Positions 13,986 through 21,352 of a stretch of DNA of 25,998 bases are shown here, in pieces. Position 1 is the stretch's first letter. Every line of letters begins with the position of its first letter. Both the position numbers and the translations under genes were made by a program. The stretch is from Pseudomonas sp. (GTDB lineage: Bacteria; Pseudomonadota; Gammaproteobacteria; Pseudomonadales; Pseudomonadaceae), in the NCBI RefSeq assembly GCF_030150285.1, contig NZ_JASLGE010000073.1, positions 1-25,998 of the forward strand, in the 5' to 3' direction. The notes under the pieces were generated by a model. That model ran no database searches. It was not told the DNA's origin and saw nothing but the letters and a program-made list of their open reading frames with translations.

Positions 13986-15287
13986 CTATCGGTTAAGAAT
14001 TTTGCTTATTCTGAATATATAGAGAAATCGTTTGAGTAATAGAAGCATTAAGGTTAATGAACAAATGGTTAAAGTTAAAAATATCGCGCTGAGATTGTGC
14101 TCGTATAATAGATGTAAAATGCTATAGGTGGTCAGGCCTAATAGGTTAAGTGATAGAATTGTCATTAGTGCTGGGACCCAAAAATCCCCCATGCTTCTTA
14201 GTGTTGTGCGTGTAATGATGTAAATGTATTCAAATAGTATGAAGGGTAAGGATATTATTATGTTCTTTTCAATTAGTCGGCGTATCGCGGTGTTAGATGT
14301 ATATATGAGTGATATGTGTTCGATGAACAAAAGTGATGCGATTAAAGTTGGAATGAGCACTGAGAGTCCAACTGACATACCTTGAATGTATGAGCTTCTC
14401 AGACTAGGAAAATTCTTTGATGTAAAGTGATGGGCTACTACAATACCTGTTCCGTTACCTACTCCAATGGAGATCATATATACAATGCTTAGGAAGTGCA
14501 AAGAAGCTTGATACGCAGCAAGGCTTGAGTCACCCAAGGATTTTGAAATAAGGGTGAATATGAAAAATAAGGAACTCTCTCCGCCGAGACAAAGTGCTAA
14601 TGGCAATCCATTTAAGAAAAATTTTGCATAGGCCGCTCTTGAGATGTTCTGATAATGACGGAATTGTGGGATGTAAGCGCGGATATTCAAGTTGAACGTG
14701 CATAATGTTAGTGCGGTAAAAAGCCACTTCAGCACTACATATGCTGATATGAAATATGTAGCCTCTATTTTTTTGTCGGTAAGTGTAAGGAGGGTTCCTG
14801 CTATGACGATGCTAAAATTGAATAGCCATACGTAAGTAAGTTCGTATTTTGTTATTTTTATAGCATTGAAAAAGTTGAAAATTGTTAGCTGAATAAAGGT
14901 GGCTGGAAGGTGCAGCGAGAGTATAAGTAGTAATTTGCTACTTTGTAAGTTGATGTCCTTGGTGGGTGAGTTGTATTGGATTATTGTGTGGATGGTAATG
15001 CAGCTTATTATGAGAGCTCCGAATAATATGGCGTATCGAAAAGAAATATTCAAATCGTGTGCAATGTTGTCTCTAGTTAGATCGTTCGATCCGGCCACTT
15101 TTACCAGCAGTGGAGAAAAAAATCCAATGCCGACAACCGTTAAAAATGACGCTAACGCCCAAGCAAATGATGCATCACTTAGTGCGCTAACAGCGAAGTG
15201 ACCTATGAATGAAAAATAGATAAGCGAGGCGATCATCTCGCCAAGCCTGGAGAGTATTAAAGGAATCGAGATTCTGGCAATTTCCAT
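13986..15287 (-). CDS. MATE family efflux transporter
   Basis: This 433-residue inner-membrane protein has about 12 hydrophobic segments arranged as two six-helix halves. It begins with IPLILSRLGEMIASLIYFSF and IGHFAVSALSDASFAWALA, the TM1-TM2 pattern of MATE exporters, and continues with FFSPLLVKVAGSND, the loop equivalent to LVAQ-x-GA; GVGNGTGIVVAHHFTSKNF in the second half is the repeated equivalent. The family exports organic cations, drugs or metabolites using Na+ or H+ gradients. As the second gene of the cluster it probably exports the pathway product and gives the producer tolerance. It has GGTGA 7 bases before the ATG, 55 bases after the nucleotidyltransferase-like gene. Sequence is AT-rich throughout. 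Confidence 0.85.
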   Translation of the reverse strand: MEIARISIPLILSRLGEMIASLIYFSFIGHFAVSALSDASFAWALASFLTVVGIGFFSPLLVKVAGSNDLTRDNIAHDLNISFRYAILFGALIISCITIHTIIQYNSPTKDINLQSSKLLLILSLHLPATFIQLTIFNFFNAIKITKYELTYVWLFNFSIVIAGTLLTLTDKKIEATYFISAYVVLKWLFTALTLCTFNLNIRAYIPQFRHYQNISRAAYAKFFLNGLPLALCLGGESSLFFIFTLISKSLGDSSLAAYQASLHFLSIVYMISIGVGNGTGIVVAHHFTSKNFPSLRSSYIQGMSVGLSVLIPTLIASLLFIEHISLIYTSNTAIRRLIEKNIIISLPFILFEYIYIITRTTLRSMGDFWVPALMTILSLNLLGLTTYSILHLLYEHNLSAIFLTLTICSLTLMLLLLKRFLYIFRISKILNR

Positions 15288-15342
15288 ATTCTATCACCGT
15301 GGTGTAGTAGGTCTCGTATGGAAATATGATAGAGAAAAGGCT

Positions 15343-16401
15343 TCAGTCCCACTCTTTGAGAAGGCTCGTTAAAGAAGGTGTTCCTTCAGCAGCAAAATAT
15401 TTCATCCTGAAGTAATATTCGCATTTGGATACCTTGTGGTAGGTGTGGTTGCGGTTATTGAATTCTGTATTTAGTGCGGTAAGGGATTTTTGTGTCGATG
15501 GATATAAGGTAGATTTTTTTAACAATTGCTCGATGGCTAGAAAAACCATATCCATGAAGTCAAGCGTTTTAAGGATGTATCGACGGCACTCTTCTTCTGT
15601 GTTGGCTCCTTCTCGACTCAGAGAGAAAAATACATCCTTGATTTCATTGAAACCATTAACTCTGAAGATGTTAGAGTAGATCCATTTGTAATGTTTGTTG
15701 GTCGTTCCTGTCAGGTAGGTAAAACTCATGGTTGTTTTTAGCATCATGTCTCTTACAATTTCACACCCCATCCAGAGATTACCTGACTGCCAGCAACCTT
15801 GGACATCTTGGAATGCATAAAATACGGGAAGTTTTTCACGGTGGGCAAGATAGATATGTTTCTCGATAGGGAGGCTGGACTTTAGTTGGTTGAACTTCTG
15901 TTCATTCGTTAATGCGTGGCCTGTTAGTGAACGATGAATGACGTTGTTTTCCGTATTTGATAGTACCGGTTCATATAAAAAGCGCTGATCATTTGTGACT
16001 TGATGGTAGGCTTTATCAATCTTGAGTGTTATTTTCCTGAGCTCATCGAATGTTATGTAGTCTGCGTCAATGTGGAGGCTTGTGTCGCCAAAAAAGTCTG
16101 TCGTGTTATGTACGCCTTCGCCGCCAGTGATGCAGTGGTAGTTGCTATCTGTAACGAGTGCATGTTTACGCGACTCAATGTCTATTGCTGTAGGCCTTTG
16201 ATCACACATTACAATGCAGTCTATATCAGAGTGAATGCTACCAATTCCTTCAATCAGGCTGCCTGCAACAACGAGAATGCTCGTATTTTTTAAGAACGCT
16301 CGTTCTAGTAAGTATTGTTTTGGGATGGATATTTTCCCCTCTAAAATTAAGATGTCGCTTTCAGATACTTTCGATTCGGCGATTTTTATAAGAGGGGTCA
16401 T
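15343..16401 (-). CDS. Nucleotidyltransferase-like protein (GS-x10-DxD fold)
   Basis: This 352-residue cytoplasmic protein has a polymerase-beta-type nucleotidyltransferase signature in LVVAGSLIEGIGSIHSDIDC: GS at residues 47-48 and the metal-binding pair D59 and D61. A third acidic candidate lies in HIDADYITFD (D112 or D114). The C-terminal 200 residues are helical, with no family I can name. Such folds transfer NMP to small molecules (aminoglycoside or lincosamide adenylyltransferases), tRNA or proteins. As the first gene of the cluster it could be a biosynthetic NMP-transferase or a self-resistance enzyme. AAGGGAG lies 9 bases before the ATG at 16401, and a candidate promoter is just upstream. 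The specific acceptor is unknown. Confidence 0.68.
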   Translation of the reverse strand: MTPLIKIAESKVSESDILILEGKISIPKQYLLERAFLKNTSILVVAGSLIEGIGSIHSDIDCIVMCDQRPTAIDIESRKHALVTDSNYHCITGGEGVHNTTDFFGDTSLHIDADYITFDELRKITLKIDKAYHQVTNDQRFLYEPVLSNTENNVIHRSLTGHALTNEQKFNQLKSSLPIEKHIYLAHREKLPVFYAFQDVQGCWQSGNLWMGCEIVRDMMLKTTMSFTYLTGTTNKHYKWIYSNIFRVNGFNEIKDVFFSLSREGANTEEECRRYILKTLDFMDMVFLAIEQLLKKSTLYPSTQKSLTALNTEFNNRNHTYHKVSKCEYYFRMKYFAAEGTPSLTSLLKEWD

Positions 16402-16444
16402 TGAATGTGGCTCCCTTATCTTGTGCGCAAGTCACATATTGTGT

Positions 16445-16473
16445 TTTGTAGGAATTAAAACTGTAGTGGTCAA
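16445..16473 (-). promoter_or_regulatory. Candidate promoter of the seven-gene cluster
   Basis: On the minus strand, TTGACC (16473-16468) is followed after 17 bases by TACAAA (16450-16445), giving an expected start near 16438 and a leader of about 40 bases before the nucleotidyltransferase ATG. AATTGAC occurs twice on the minus strand, the second copy 15 bases after the first and forming the -35 box, so a regulator could bind there. No other promoter of this quality is seen in the spacer. Confidence 0.45.
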
Positions 16474-16840
16474 TTTGCTAGGACGTCAATTTTTTTTAGG
16501 AAAAAAGACGGTTCTTTGATAAGGCTGTTACTTATCTTTATCTGTTGTTGGATTTGTCTATTGTCATATAGAGCTTGTTCCTACATGCATAGTTGATTTC
16601 TATTTTATGACATGAGTGCCAATTTTATGTCGCTATTACACACAAGGGTTAGCAGCTTCGCGTCAGCCAAATTTGATAGGGGGTAGAGCCTTTAACCGTT
16701 AACTCACCGCATCTGAGGTTCTGCGGCTTGCTGCGTATGGCGGCTGCACCAAATCTCAATTTGCCACTATTCAGTGTTCCAGTGAGGCAGCGATGCAGGC
16801 AAGATAAAGGCCTGCCCGTTCTGAAGACAGGATGCTTATT
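16474..16840. other. Spacer between the AT-rich cluster and amn
   Basis: About 360 bases without a gene. The left part (to about 16640) is AT-rich like the cluster; the right part returns to backbone composition and precedes amn. It must hold the amn promoter on the plus strand, but I see no clear match. TTGATAGG at 16673-16680 is also present at 10137-10144 on the other side of the cluster. AGGA at 16829-16832 is the likely amn ribosome binding site. I see no tRNA gene, integrase gene or insertion-sequence end here. Confidence 0.5.
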
Positions 16841-18304
16841 GTGACTGAAGCTTTTATGGTCGTTTCTACCGCTGAAGAGGCCGTCGACCGGCTCGCCGCG
16901 TTGCACGAACGCGCAACCACGGCGCTGAGTCAGGCGCTCAAGCGTTACCTCAAGGACCGCGTCGAGCCCACGGCGCAAGAGCGCGATCTGTTCCGCTACC
17001 CGGAACTGCGGCTGACCAATACCATTCATGGCGAAATCCCGACCACGACCCGCGCTTATGCCAAGGTTCAGTTGCCGGGCACTTACAGCGTGACCGTGAC
17101 CCACCCAGGGGCCTTTCGCAATTATCTGCTGGAGCAACTGGTGCCGCTGATGCGCGACTTCACGGTTGTGGTTGAAGTGGGCGTGAGCCAGCAAAATATT
17201 CCTTACCCCTATGTGGTTGAGCAGGGCGATGAGTTGGCCGGCTCCGGGGTTACGGCCGCCGCGCTGGCGCGGGTTTTCCCCAGTACCGACCTGTCGGCCG
17301 CCACCGATGGCATTGCCGACGGTCTGTACGATTGGGCCAACACTGATCCGCTGCCGCTGGCGCTGTTTGACGCCGCCCGGGTCGATTTTTCCCTGCGCCG
17401 CCTGGTGCATTACACCGGCAGCGACTGGCGGCATGTGCAGCCCTGGATCCTGCTGACCAACTACCACCGCTATGTCGACCAGTTCATCCTCCACGGCCTT
17501 GAACAATTGCGCGACAACCCACGCTTTGTGCGTATGGTTCTGCCGGGCAACGTGCTGATCGAAAAATCCATGGACTACGGCGAAGCCCAGGCTATTGCCG
17601 CGGGAGTGGTGTGGCACCGCTACCAAATGCCTGCTTATCACTTGCAGGCCAACGACGGCCACGGGGTGACGCTGGTCAATATCGGCGTAGGCCCGTCCAA
17701 CGCCAAGAACATCACCGACCACCTGGCCGTGCTACGCCCGCATTGCTGGCTGATGATTGGCCACTGTGGCGGCCTGCGTCAGTCGCAAACCATTGGCGAC
17801 TATGTGCTGGCCCACGCGTACATGCGCCGCGACGGCATTCTGGACCGCGTGGTGCCGCCGAATATTCCGATCCCGGCGTTGGCTGAAGTGCAGTTGGCGT
17901 TGCAAGAAGCCGCGGCTCAAGTCACGGGTGAGCGCGGCGACGAGCTGAAAAAGCGTCTGCGCACCGGCACCGTACTGACTTACGACGACCGTAACTGGGA
18001 ACTGCGCTGGGCCGAGGAACGCCCGCTGATCAACCTGTCGCGCGCTGTGGCCGTGGACATGGAAAGCGGCACCATCGCGGCCCAGGGTTATCGCCTGCGG
18101 GTGCCGTATGGCACGTTGCTGTGCGTGTCGGATAAACCGCTGCACAGTGAAATCAAACTGCCAGGCTCGGCCAACGCGTTCTACGAGCGCGCTGTGAGCC
18201 AGCATTTGAAAATCGGCATCGCCGCCGTGGATTTGATGCGTAGCCAGCTCAACTCGTTGCACTCGCGTAAATTGCGCAGCTTCGACGAGCCGCCGTTCCG
18301 CTAA
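16841..18304 (+). CDS. amn: AMP nucleosidase
   Basis: Amn hydrolyses AMP to adenine and ribose 5-phosphate and so tunes the adenylate pool in the cytoplasm. The protein has the N-terminal AMP nucleosidase domain (LFRYPELRLTNTIHGEIPTT near residue 50, then TVTHPGAFRNYLLEQL) and a C-terminal nucleoside-phosphorylase-fold catalytic domain. The latter shows VNIGVGPSNAKNITDHLAVL, CWLMIGHCGGLR, VAVDMESGTIAAQGYR and the catalytic-loop CVSDKPLHSEIK. GTG at 16841 is preferred to an ATG 9 bases earlier because AGGA (16829-16832) then lies 8 bases away; this gives 487 residues, the usual length. It sits just right of the AT-rich cluster. A link to that cluster's nucleotide chemistry is not implied, since amn belongs to the conserved backbone. 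Confidence 0.95.
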   Translation: MTEAFMVVSTAEEAVDRLAALHERATTALSQALKRYLKDRVEPTAQERDLFRYPELRLTNTIHGEIPTTTRAYAKVQLPGTYSVTVTHPGAFRNYLLEQLVPLMRDFTVVVEVGVSQQNIPYPYVVEQGDELAGSGVTAAALARVFPSTDLSAATDGIADGLYDWANTDPLPLALFDAARVDFSLRRLVHYTGSDWRHVQPWILLTNYHRYVDQFILHGLEQLRDNPRFVRMVLPGNVLIEKSMDYGEAQAIAAGVVWHRYQMPAYHLQANDGHGVTLVNIGVGPSNAKNITDHLAVLRPHCWLMIGHCGGLRQSQTIGDYVLAHAYMRRDGILDRVVPPNIPIPALAEVQLALQEAAAQVTGERGDELKKRLRTGTVLTYDDRNWELRWAEERPLINLSRAVAVDMESGTIAAQGYRLRVPYGTLLCVSDKPLHSEIKLPGSANAFYERAVSQHLKIGIAAVDLMRSQLNSLHSRKLRSFDEPPFR

Positions 18305-18319
18305 TCCGAATGGTCATTT

Positions 18320-18370
18320 AGCGGTCAGGCAGCTAGCATTGCCAGCCCTGATCGCTGGATGTTCTTTTTG
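18320..18370 (+). terminator. Hairpin plus T-run between amn and the rluE-like gene
   Basis: AGCGGTCAGG (18320-18329) pairs with CCTGATCGCT (18347-18356), one position being G-U, with an inner GGCA/TGCC pairing. Five Ts follow close to the next ATG. It may end part of the amn transcript, or act as a leader structure of the pseudouridine synthase gene that begins at 18373. Confidence 0.4.
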
Positions 18371-18372
18371 TC

Positions 18373-19014
18373 ATGTCCCGTCCTGTTCGCCCCGCCTCAC
18401 GCCGTCCGGCCCCCAAAAAACCCAGCCCTCAGGGTGCCAACCGCCGTGTGGCCAAGGCTGCGCCGTCTGACCCCAAGCTGTACCTGTTCAATAAACCGTT
18501 CGATGTGCTGACCCAGTTCAGCGATGAAGGCGGGCGGGCGACGCTCAAGGATTTTATCCCCATACCGGGCATTTACCCGGCCGGTCGCCTGGACCGTGAC
18601 AGTGAAGGCTTGTTGTTGCTGACCAATGATGGCCGGTTACAGGCGCGCATTGCCGACCCCAAGCACAAGTTGCCCAAGACCTATTGGGTACAAGTGGAGG
18701 GTGAGCCGACCGATGAGCAGTTGCAGCAGTTGCGTGACGGTGTGGAACTCAATGACGGCAAGACTTTGCCCGCCGAAGCCCGTGCGCTGGAAGAACCGTC
18801 GTTGTGGCCGCGTAACCCGCCCGTGCGCTTTCGCAAGAGCGTGCCCACGTCTTGGCTGGAACTGGTGATTCGCGAGGGGCGCAATCGTCAGGTGCGTCGC
18901 ATGACAGCAGCGGTCGGCTTGCCAACCTTGCGTCTGGTGCGCGTGCGCATTGGCGACTGGACGATCGATGGGCTGGAGCAGGGGCACTACAAAGAAGTGC
19001 CCGCCACGTTATAG
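18373..19014 (+). CDS. rluE: 23S rRNA pseudouridine synthase, RluE-like
   Basis: This 213-residue member of the RsuA/RluE branch of pseudouridine synthases has a basic, Pro-rich N-terminal tail (first 32 residues) instead of an S4 domain. The core follows: LYLFNKPFDVLTQFSD, the catalytic aspartate in YPAGRLDRDSEGLLLLTNDG (about 75-90), LPKTYWVQVEGEP, and the C-terminal VIREGRNRQVRRMTAAVGLPTLRLVRVRIG block. RluE of E. coli makes pseudouridine at 23S position 2457 (family knowledge). Confidence in the exact target is moderate. The ATG at 18373 has only a weak upstream GGAT. The gene overlaps the convergent DUF2788 gene by 6 bases at their stop codons. Confidence 0.88.
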   Translation: MSRPVRPASRRPAPKKPSPQGANRRVAKAAPSDPKLYLFNKPFDVLTQFSDEGGRATLKDFIPIPGIYPAGRLDRDSEGLLLLTNDGRLQARIADPKHKLPKTYWVQVEGEPTDEQLQQLRDGVELNDGKTLPAEARALEEPSLWPRNPPVRFRKSVPTSWLELVIREGRNRQVRRMTAAVGLPTLRLVRVRIGDWTIDGLEQGHYKEVPATL

Positions 19015-19218
19015 CGCGCCGGACTCGATCAGCCCGATCACCACACTTTTGATGATAAACGCGGCGACGCCCAGGCCCAGTACGAAAAACAGGATAAACG
19101 AGCCGAACCGCCCGGCCTTGGATTTCTTTGCCAGGTCCCAGACGATAAAGGCCATAAAAATGATCAGGACGCTGACCAGAATCGTCATCATCCACTCTTC
19201 AAGCAAGGCAGGATCCAT
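19009..19218 (-). CDS. DUF2788 small membrane protein
   Basis: This 69-residue protein has two hydrophobic helices, MMTILVSVLIIFMAFIVWDL and FILFFVLGLGVAAFIIKSVV, joined by the positively charged loop AKKSKAGRFG, which fits a small inner-membrane hairpin with the loop in the cytoplasm. The sequence pattern (IVWDLAKKSKAG-FG-F-LF) matches DUF2788, a family with no established function. The ATG at 19218 has GGAG 7 bases upstream, a strong ribosome binding site. It converges on the rluE-like gene with a 6-base overlap and is followed upstream by a REP-rich spacer toward the Lrp gene. Confidence 0.88.
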   Translation of the reverse strand: MDPALLEEWMMTILVSVLIIFMAFIVWDLAKKSKAGRFGSFILFFVLGLGVAAFIIKSVVIGLIESGAL

Positions 19219-19290
19219 CAGTGTTCTCCGGCAAGGGCAAGGTCAAAAAGCCGAGGGAGTATACGCCAAGGGGCAGAGAGGGATGATTGA

Positions 19291-19333
19291 CCTGTGTAGG
19301 AGCAATCAAGCGTCGACCGGATGCTCCCACAGG
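19291..19333. repeat. Short inverted repeat of Pseudomonas REP type
   Basis: CCTGTGTAGGAGCA (19291-19304) and TGCTCCCACAGG (19322-19333) form an imperfect hairpin with the CTGTGGGAGC core common between genes in fluorescent pseudomonads. A small stem, GCCAC/GTGGC (19338-19353), follows directly. Confidence 0.6.
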
Positions 19334-19373
19334 CTTTGCCACAATAACGTGGCGTCAGCGCGCCAAGCCCAAT

Positions 19374-19453
19374 CTGTAGGAGCGAGCTTGCTCGCGATCT
19401 TTGGCTTGCGATTTTTCAAGATCAACAGATCGCGAGCAAGCTCGCTCCTGTAG
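19374..19453. repeat. REPIN, two near-perfect inverted REP sequences
   Basis: The left arm CTGTAGGAGCGAGCTTGCTC... (19374-19399) and the right arm (19428-19453) are inverted copies differing only near their outer ends, separated by 28 bases. The same repeat is found at 3209-3263. The right arm touches the 3' end of the Lrp gene. REPINs are mobilised in trans by RAYT transposases in this genus (known from P. fluorescens SBW25); no RAYT gene is in the window. Confidence 0.85.
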
Positions 19454-19459
19454 TTGCCT

Positions 19460-19939
19460 TCAGGTGCGCAGGTGGGTCAGCGGCAGTTCGGTGCTGTTGA
19501 GCACCTGATTGAGCACAAAGCTCGAACGAACGCTGGTCACGCCGTCGATGCGGGTCAAATGGCCCAGCAGCAGCTTTTGATAGTGATCCATGTCCGGCAC
19601 CACCACTTTCAACTGGTAATCGGCGTCGACGCCCGTGACCAGGCTGCATTCCAGCACTTGGGGCAGATTGCGGATCGAGGCTTCAAAGTTCTCGAACCGC
19701 TCGGGGGTATGGCGGTCCATGCCGATCAGCACATAGGCGGTCAGGCTCAGCCCCAGCTTTTTGCGGTCCAGCAGTGCGACCTGTCGGTCAATGTAGCCGT
19801 CATCTTCCAATTGCTTGACGCGCCGTGAGCAAGGCGAAGGTGACAGACCAATGCGCTCAGCCAACTCCTGGTTCGAGATGCGCGCATCGCGCTGTAATTC
19901 CGCCAAAATGCTCAGGTCGTACCGGTCCAGTTTGCTCAC
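19460..19939 (-). CDS. Lrp/AsnC family transcriptional regulator
   Basis: This 159-residue regulator has an N-terminal winged helix-turn-helix (SKLDRYDLSILAELQRDARI, then NQELAERIGLSPSPCSRRVK as the recognition helix region) and a C-terminal RAM/AsnC ligand-binding domain (LGLSLTAYVLIGMDRHTPER, VLECSLVTGVDADYQLKVVV). Such proteins form octamers or hexadecamers and respond to amino acids. The GTG at 19939 is chosen because AAAGGG lies 7 bases upstream and the family begins with SKLDRYD; an ATG 18 bases earlier would add MRKGVF. The target is unknown. A REPIN lies just beyond its stop codon, and a candidate small RNA gene diverges upstream. Confidence 0.92.
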   Translation of the reverse strand: MSKLDRYDLSILAELQRDARISNQELAERIGLSPSPCSRRVKQLEDDGYIDRQVALLDRKKLGLSLTAYVLIGMDRHTPERFENFEASIRNLPQVLECSLVTGVDADYQLKVVVPDMDHYQKLLLGHLTRIDGVTSVRSSFVLNQVLNSTELPLTHLRT

Positions 19940-20061
19940 GAAGACACCCTTTCTCATAACTATTGCGTGAAAGTATCAGCCTTAAGGCAAAAATTGCGCA
20001 AGTAATGTTTTATTCAGCAATCTTCGCAATCCCCTGCTTCAGCCTCAGGCCTATGCTTATT

Positions 20062-20254
20062 AACAGAATCACTGCCCGGACATAGAGTCCACAGCGGCCC
20101 GCCGAATCAGGCCAGCCGCGGCCGCCAACCCCACAGGGGAACGCTGGCCCCCGGGCTACGCACCGTTCAGAAGACAGTGTGAGGTGAGCCAACATCACGA
20201 GTGTTGAGCCAGGACCGAAAAATTCAAAGGGCGACCGACGGGTCGCCCTTTTTT
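20062..20254 (+). ncRNA. Candidate structured small RNA upstream of the DUF6515 gene
   Basis: This gene-free stretch ends with a perfect intrinsic terminator, yet no plus-strand gene precedes it within 1 kb (the Lrp and DUF2788 genes are on the other strand). Helices can be drawn: GCCCGG (20074-20079) with CCGGGC (20151-20156) enclosing GCGGC (20094-20098) with GCCGC (20115-20119) and CCCC-ACA-GGGG (20129-20139), then CAACA (20190-20194) with TGTTG (20202-20206). CTATGCTTA (20051-20059) resembles an RpoS/sigma-70 -10 box and would start the RNA near 20062-20066, giving about 190 nt. I cannot match it to a named RNA family by eye. The start is an estimate. Confidence 0.5.
20226..20254 (+). terminator. 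Rho-independent terminator
   Basis: AAAGGGCGACC-GACG-GGTCGCCC is followed by six Ts (20249-20254). The 8-bp perfect GC-rich stem (20229-20236 with 20241-20248) with a tetraloop and U-tract is a textbook intrinsic terminator for rightward transcription. It lies about 100 bases before the next plus-strand gene, so it terminates something upstream of that gene. Confidence 0.9.
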
Positions 20255-20353
20255 ATGGTCACAAATAAGTGACACGCTACGCGGCCCTTGGCAGAACCGG
20301 TTGCTGATTTCTCAGTCTTACCTTTACACCCCCCCTTCTTGATGAGAACAACC

Positions 20354-21352
20354 ATGACATCGCGCATCTGGCGTTTGGCCGCTGTGGGATTGCTTTATGT
20401 GAGCGCCAGCGCGCAGGTGCTGGCCGATGGGCCGGGTGATGGCAACCCTCAGCAGGCGCGCCCCAACGGCGGCCAGCAGCGCGGTGAGCAAGGCGACAGG
20501 GGCAATAATCAGTCTCGACCCGATCGCGCGATGCCCAACTCGGGCCGGGGTGAGCCTCAGGGCGGCCAGTGGCAAGGTCGGCCTCATCAGGACAACGTGC
20601 GCCCGGCTTCGCCCGCTCAGCCGCCGGGCAACACCTTGCCCATCCAGCCGCGACCCGGGGCCGTGCAACGCTCTTGGCCTGGCCAAGGCAACGCCTGGCA
20701 AACCGCACCCCGTCAACCCGGCTATCACTCGCCTTGGCAGGGCGCGGCAAACCCAAGGCCCGACGCTCATCCCCGTGACTCGCGCTGGGCGGGCCGCCCA
20801 AGCGGGCAGGGTAATGGCTGGGGGGCCGGGCCGCAGTATCGGCCGGGCTATATCGTCGATCGGTTCCCCGGGCAGCACTGGCAAGTACCGTATCGGGGGC
20901 AGAACTACTTCTTTTCTGGCGGTTATTGGTATCGCCCGCAAGGCCCACGTTACATCGTGGTGCAGCCACCGTACGGCATTCGCGTAGGGTATTTGCCGGA
21001 CTACGCGCGGGAAGTATGGGTTGGCAGTACGTTGCTGTTTCTGGCGGCCGGGGCGTATTACGCCTACCAACCTGGCACCCAGGACTACATCGTGGTTCAG
21101 CCGCCCACCCCCGTTGCGCAACCGGTGCAGCCACCCGTCAACAACGGTTATGACGTGGTGGCCTGGCCGATGAACGGTCAAAGCCCTGCGCAAATCAATC
21201 AGGACCGCTACGACTGTTACCGCTGGTCGGTGGACCAGAGCCACTTTGACCCGGCGCATATGGCTTATGCGCCTGCGCCATCGGTGGTTCAGGCCTATCG
21301 GCAGGCGCAGGGCACCTGCCTGAGCAGCCGGGGTTACCAGGTGACGTATTAA
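20354..21352 (+). CDS. Secreted Pro/Gly/Gln-rich protein with DUF6515-like C-terminus
   Basis: With the ATG at 20354 the protein has 332 residues and begins MTSRIWRLAAVGLLYVSASA with probable signal cleavage after VLA. Residues about 25-175 are low complexity (Q, G, P, R, N; for example GGQQRGEQGDRGNNQSRPDR and repeated QPG/WQG turns), likely disordered. The C-terminal half is ordered: FPGQHWQVPYRGQNYFFSGG, YWYRPQGPRYIVVQPPYGIR, a hydrophobic VGSTLLFLAAGAYYAYQPGT that may anchor it, and INQDRYDCYRWSVDQSHFDP, typical of DUF6515-like envelope proteins with two cysteines. The function is unknown. ATG 20342 is an alternative start. Its stop codon overlaps the CDF gene by 4 bases. Confidence 0.75.
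   Translation: MTSRIWRLAAVGLLYVSASAQVLADGPGDGNPQQARPNGGQQRGEQGDRGNNQSRPDRAMPNSGRGEPQGGQWQGRPHQDNVRPASPAQPPGNTLPIQPRPGAVQRSWPGQGNAWQTAPRQPGYHSPWQGAANPRPDAHPRDSRWAGRPSGQGNGWGAGPQYRPGYIVDRFPGQHWQVPYRGQNYFFSGGYWYRPQGPRYIVVQPPYGIRVGYLPDYAREVWVGSTLLFLAAGAYYAYQPGTQDYIVVQPPTPVAQPVQPPVNNGYDVVAWPMNGQSPAQINQDRYDCYRWSVDQSHFDPAHMAYAPAPSVVQAYRQAQGTCLSSRGYQVTY

Noticed and set aside
10120..16680. Integrative element or prophage
   Set aside because: There is no integrase, transposase, tRNA gene or phage gene in or at the edges of the AT-rich cluster; only an 8-base direct repeat was found.
4590..18304. Functional link of thiD-thiE or amn with the AT-rich cluster
   Set aside because: As far as I recall, these genes occupy the same places in pseudomonads that lack the cluster, so adjacency alone is not evidence.
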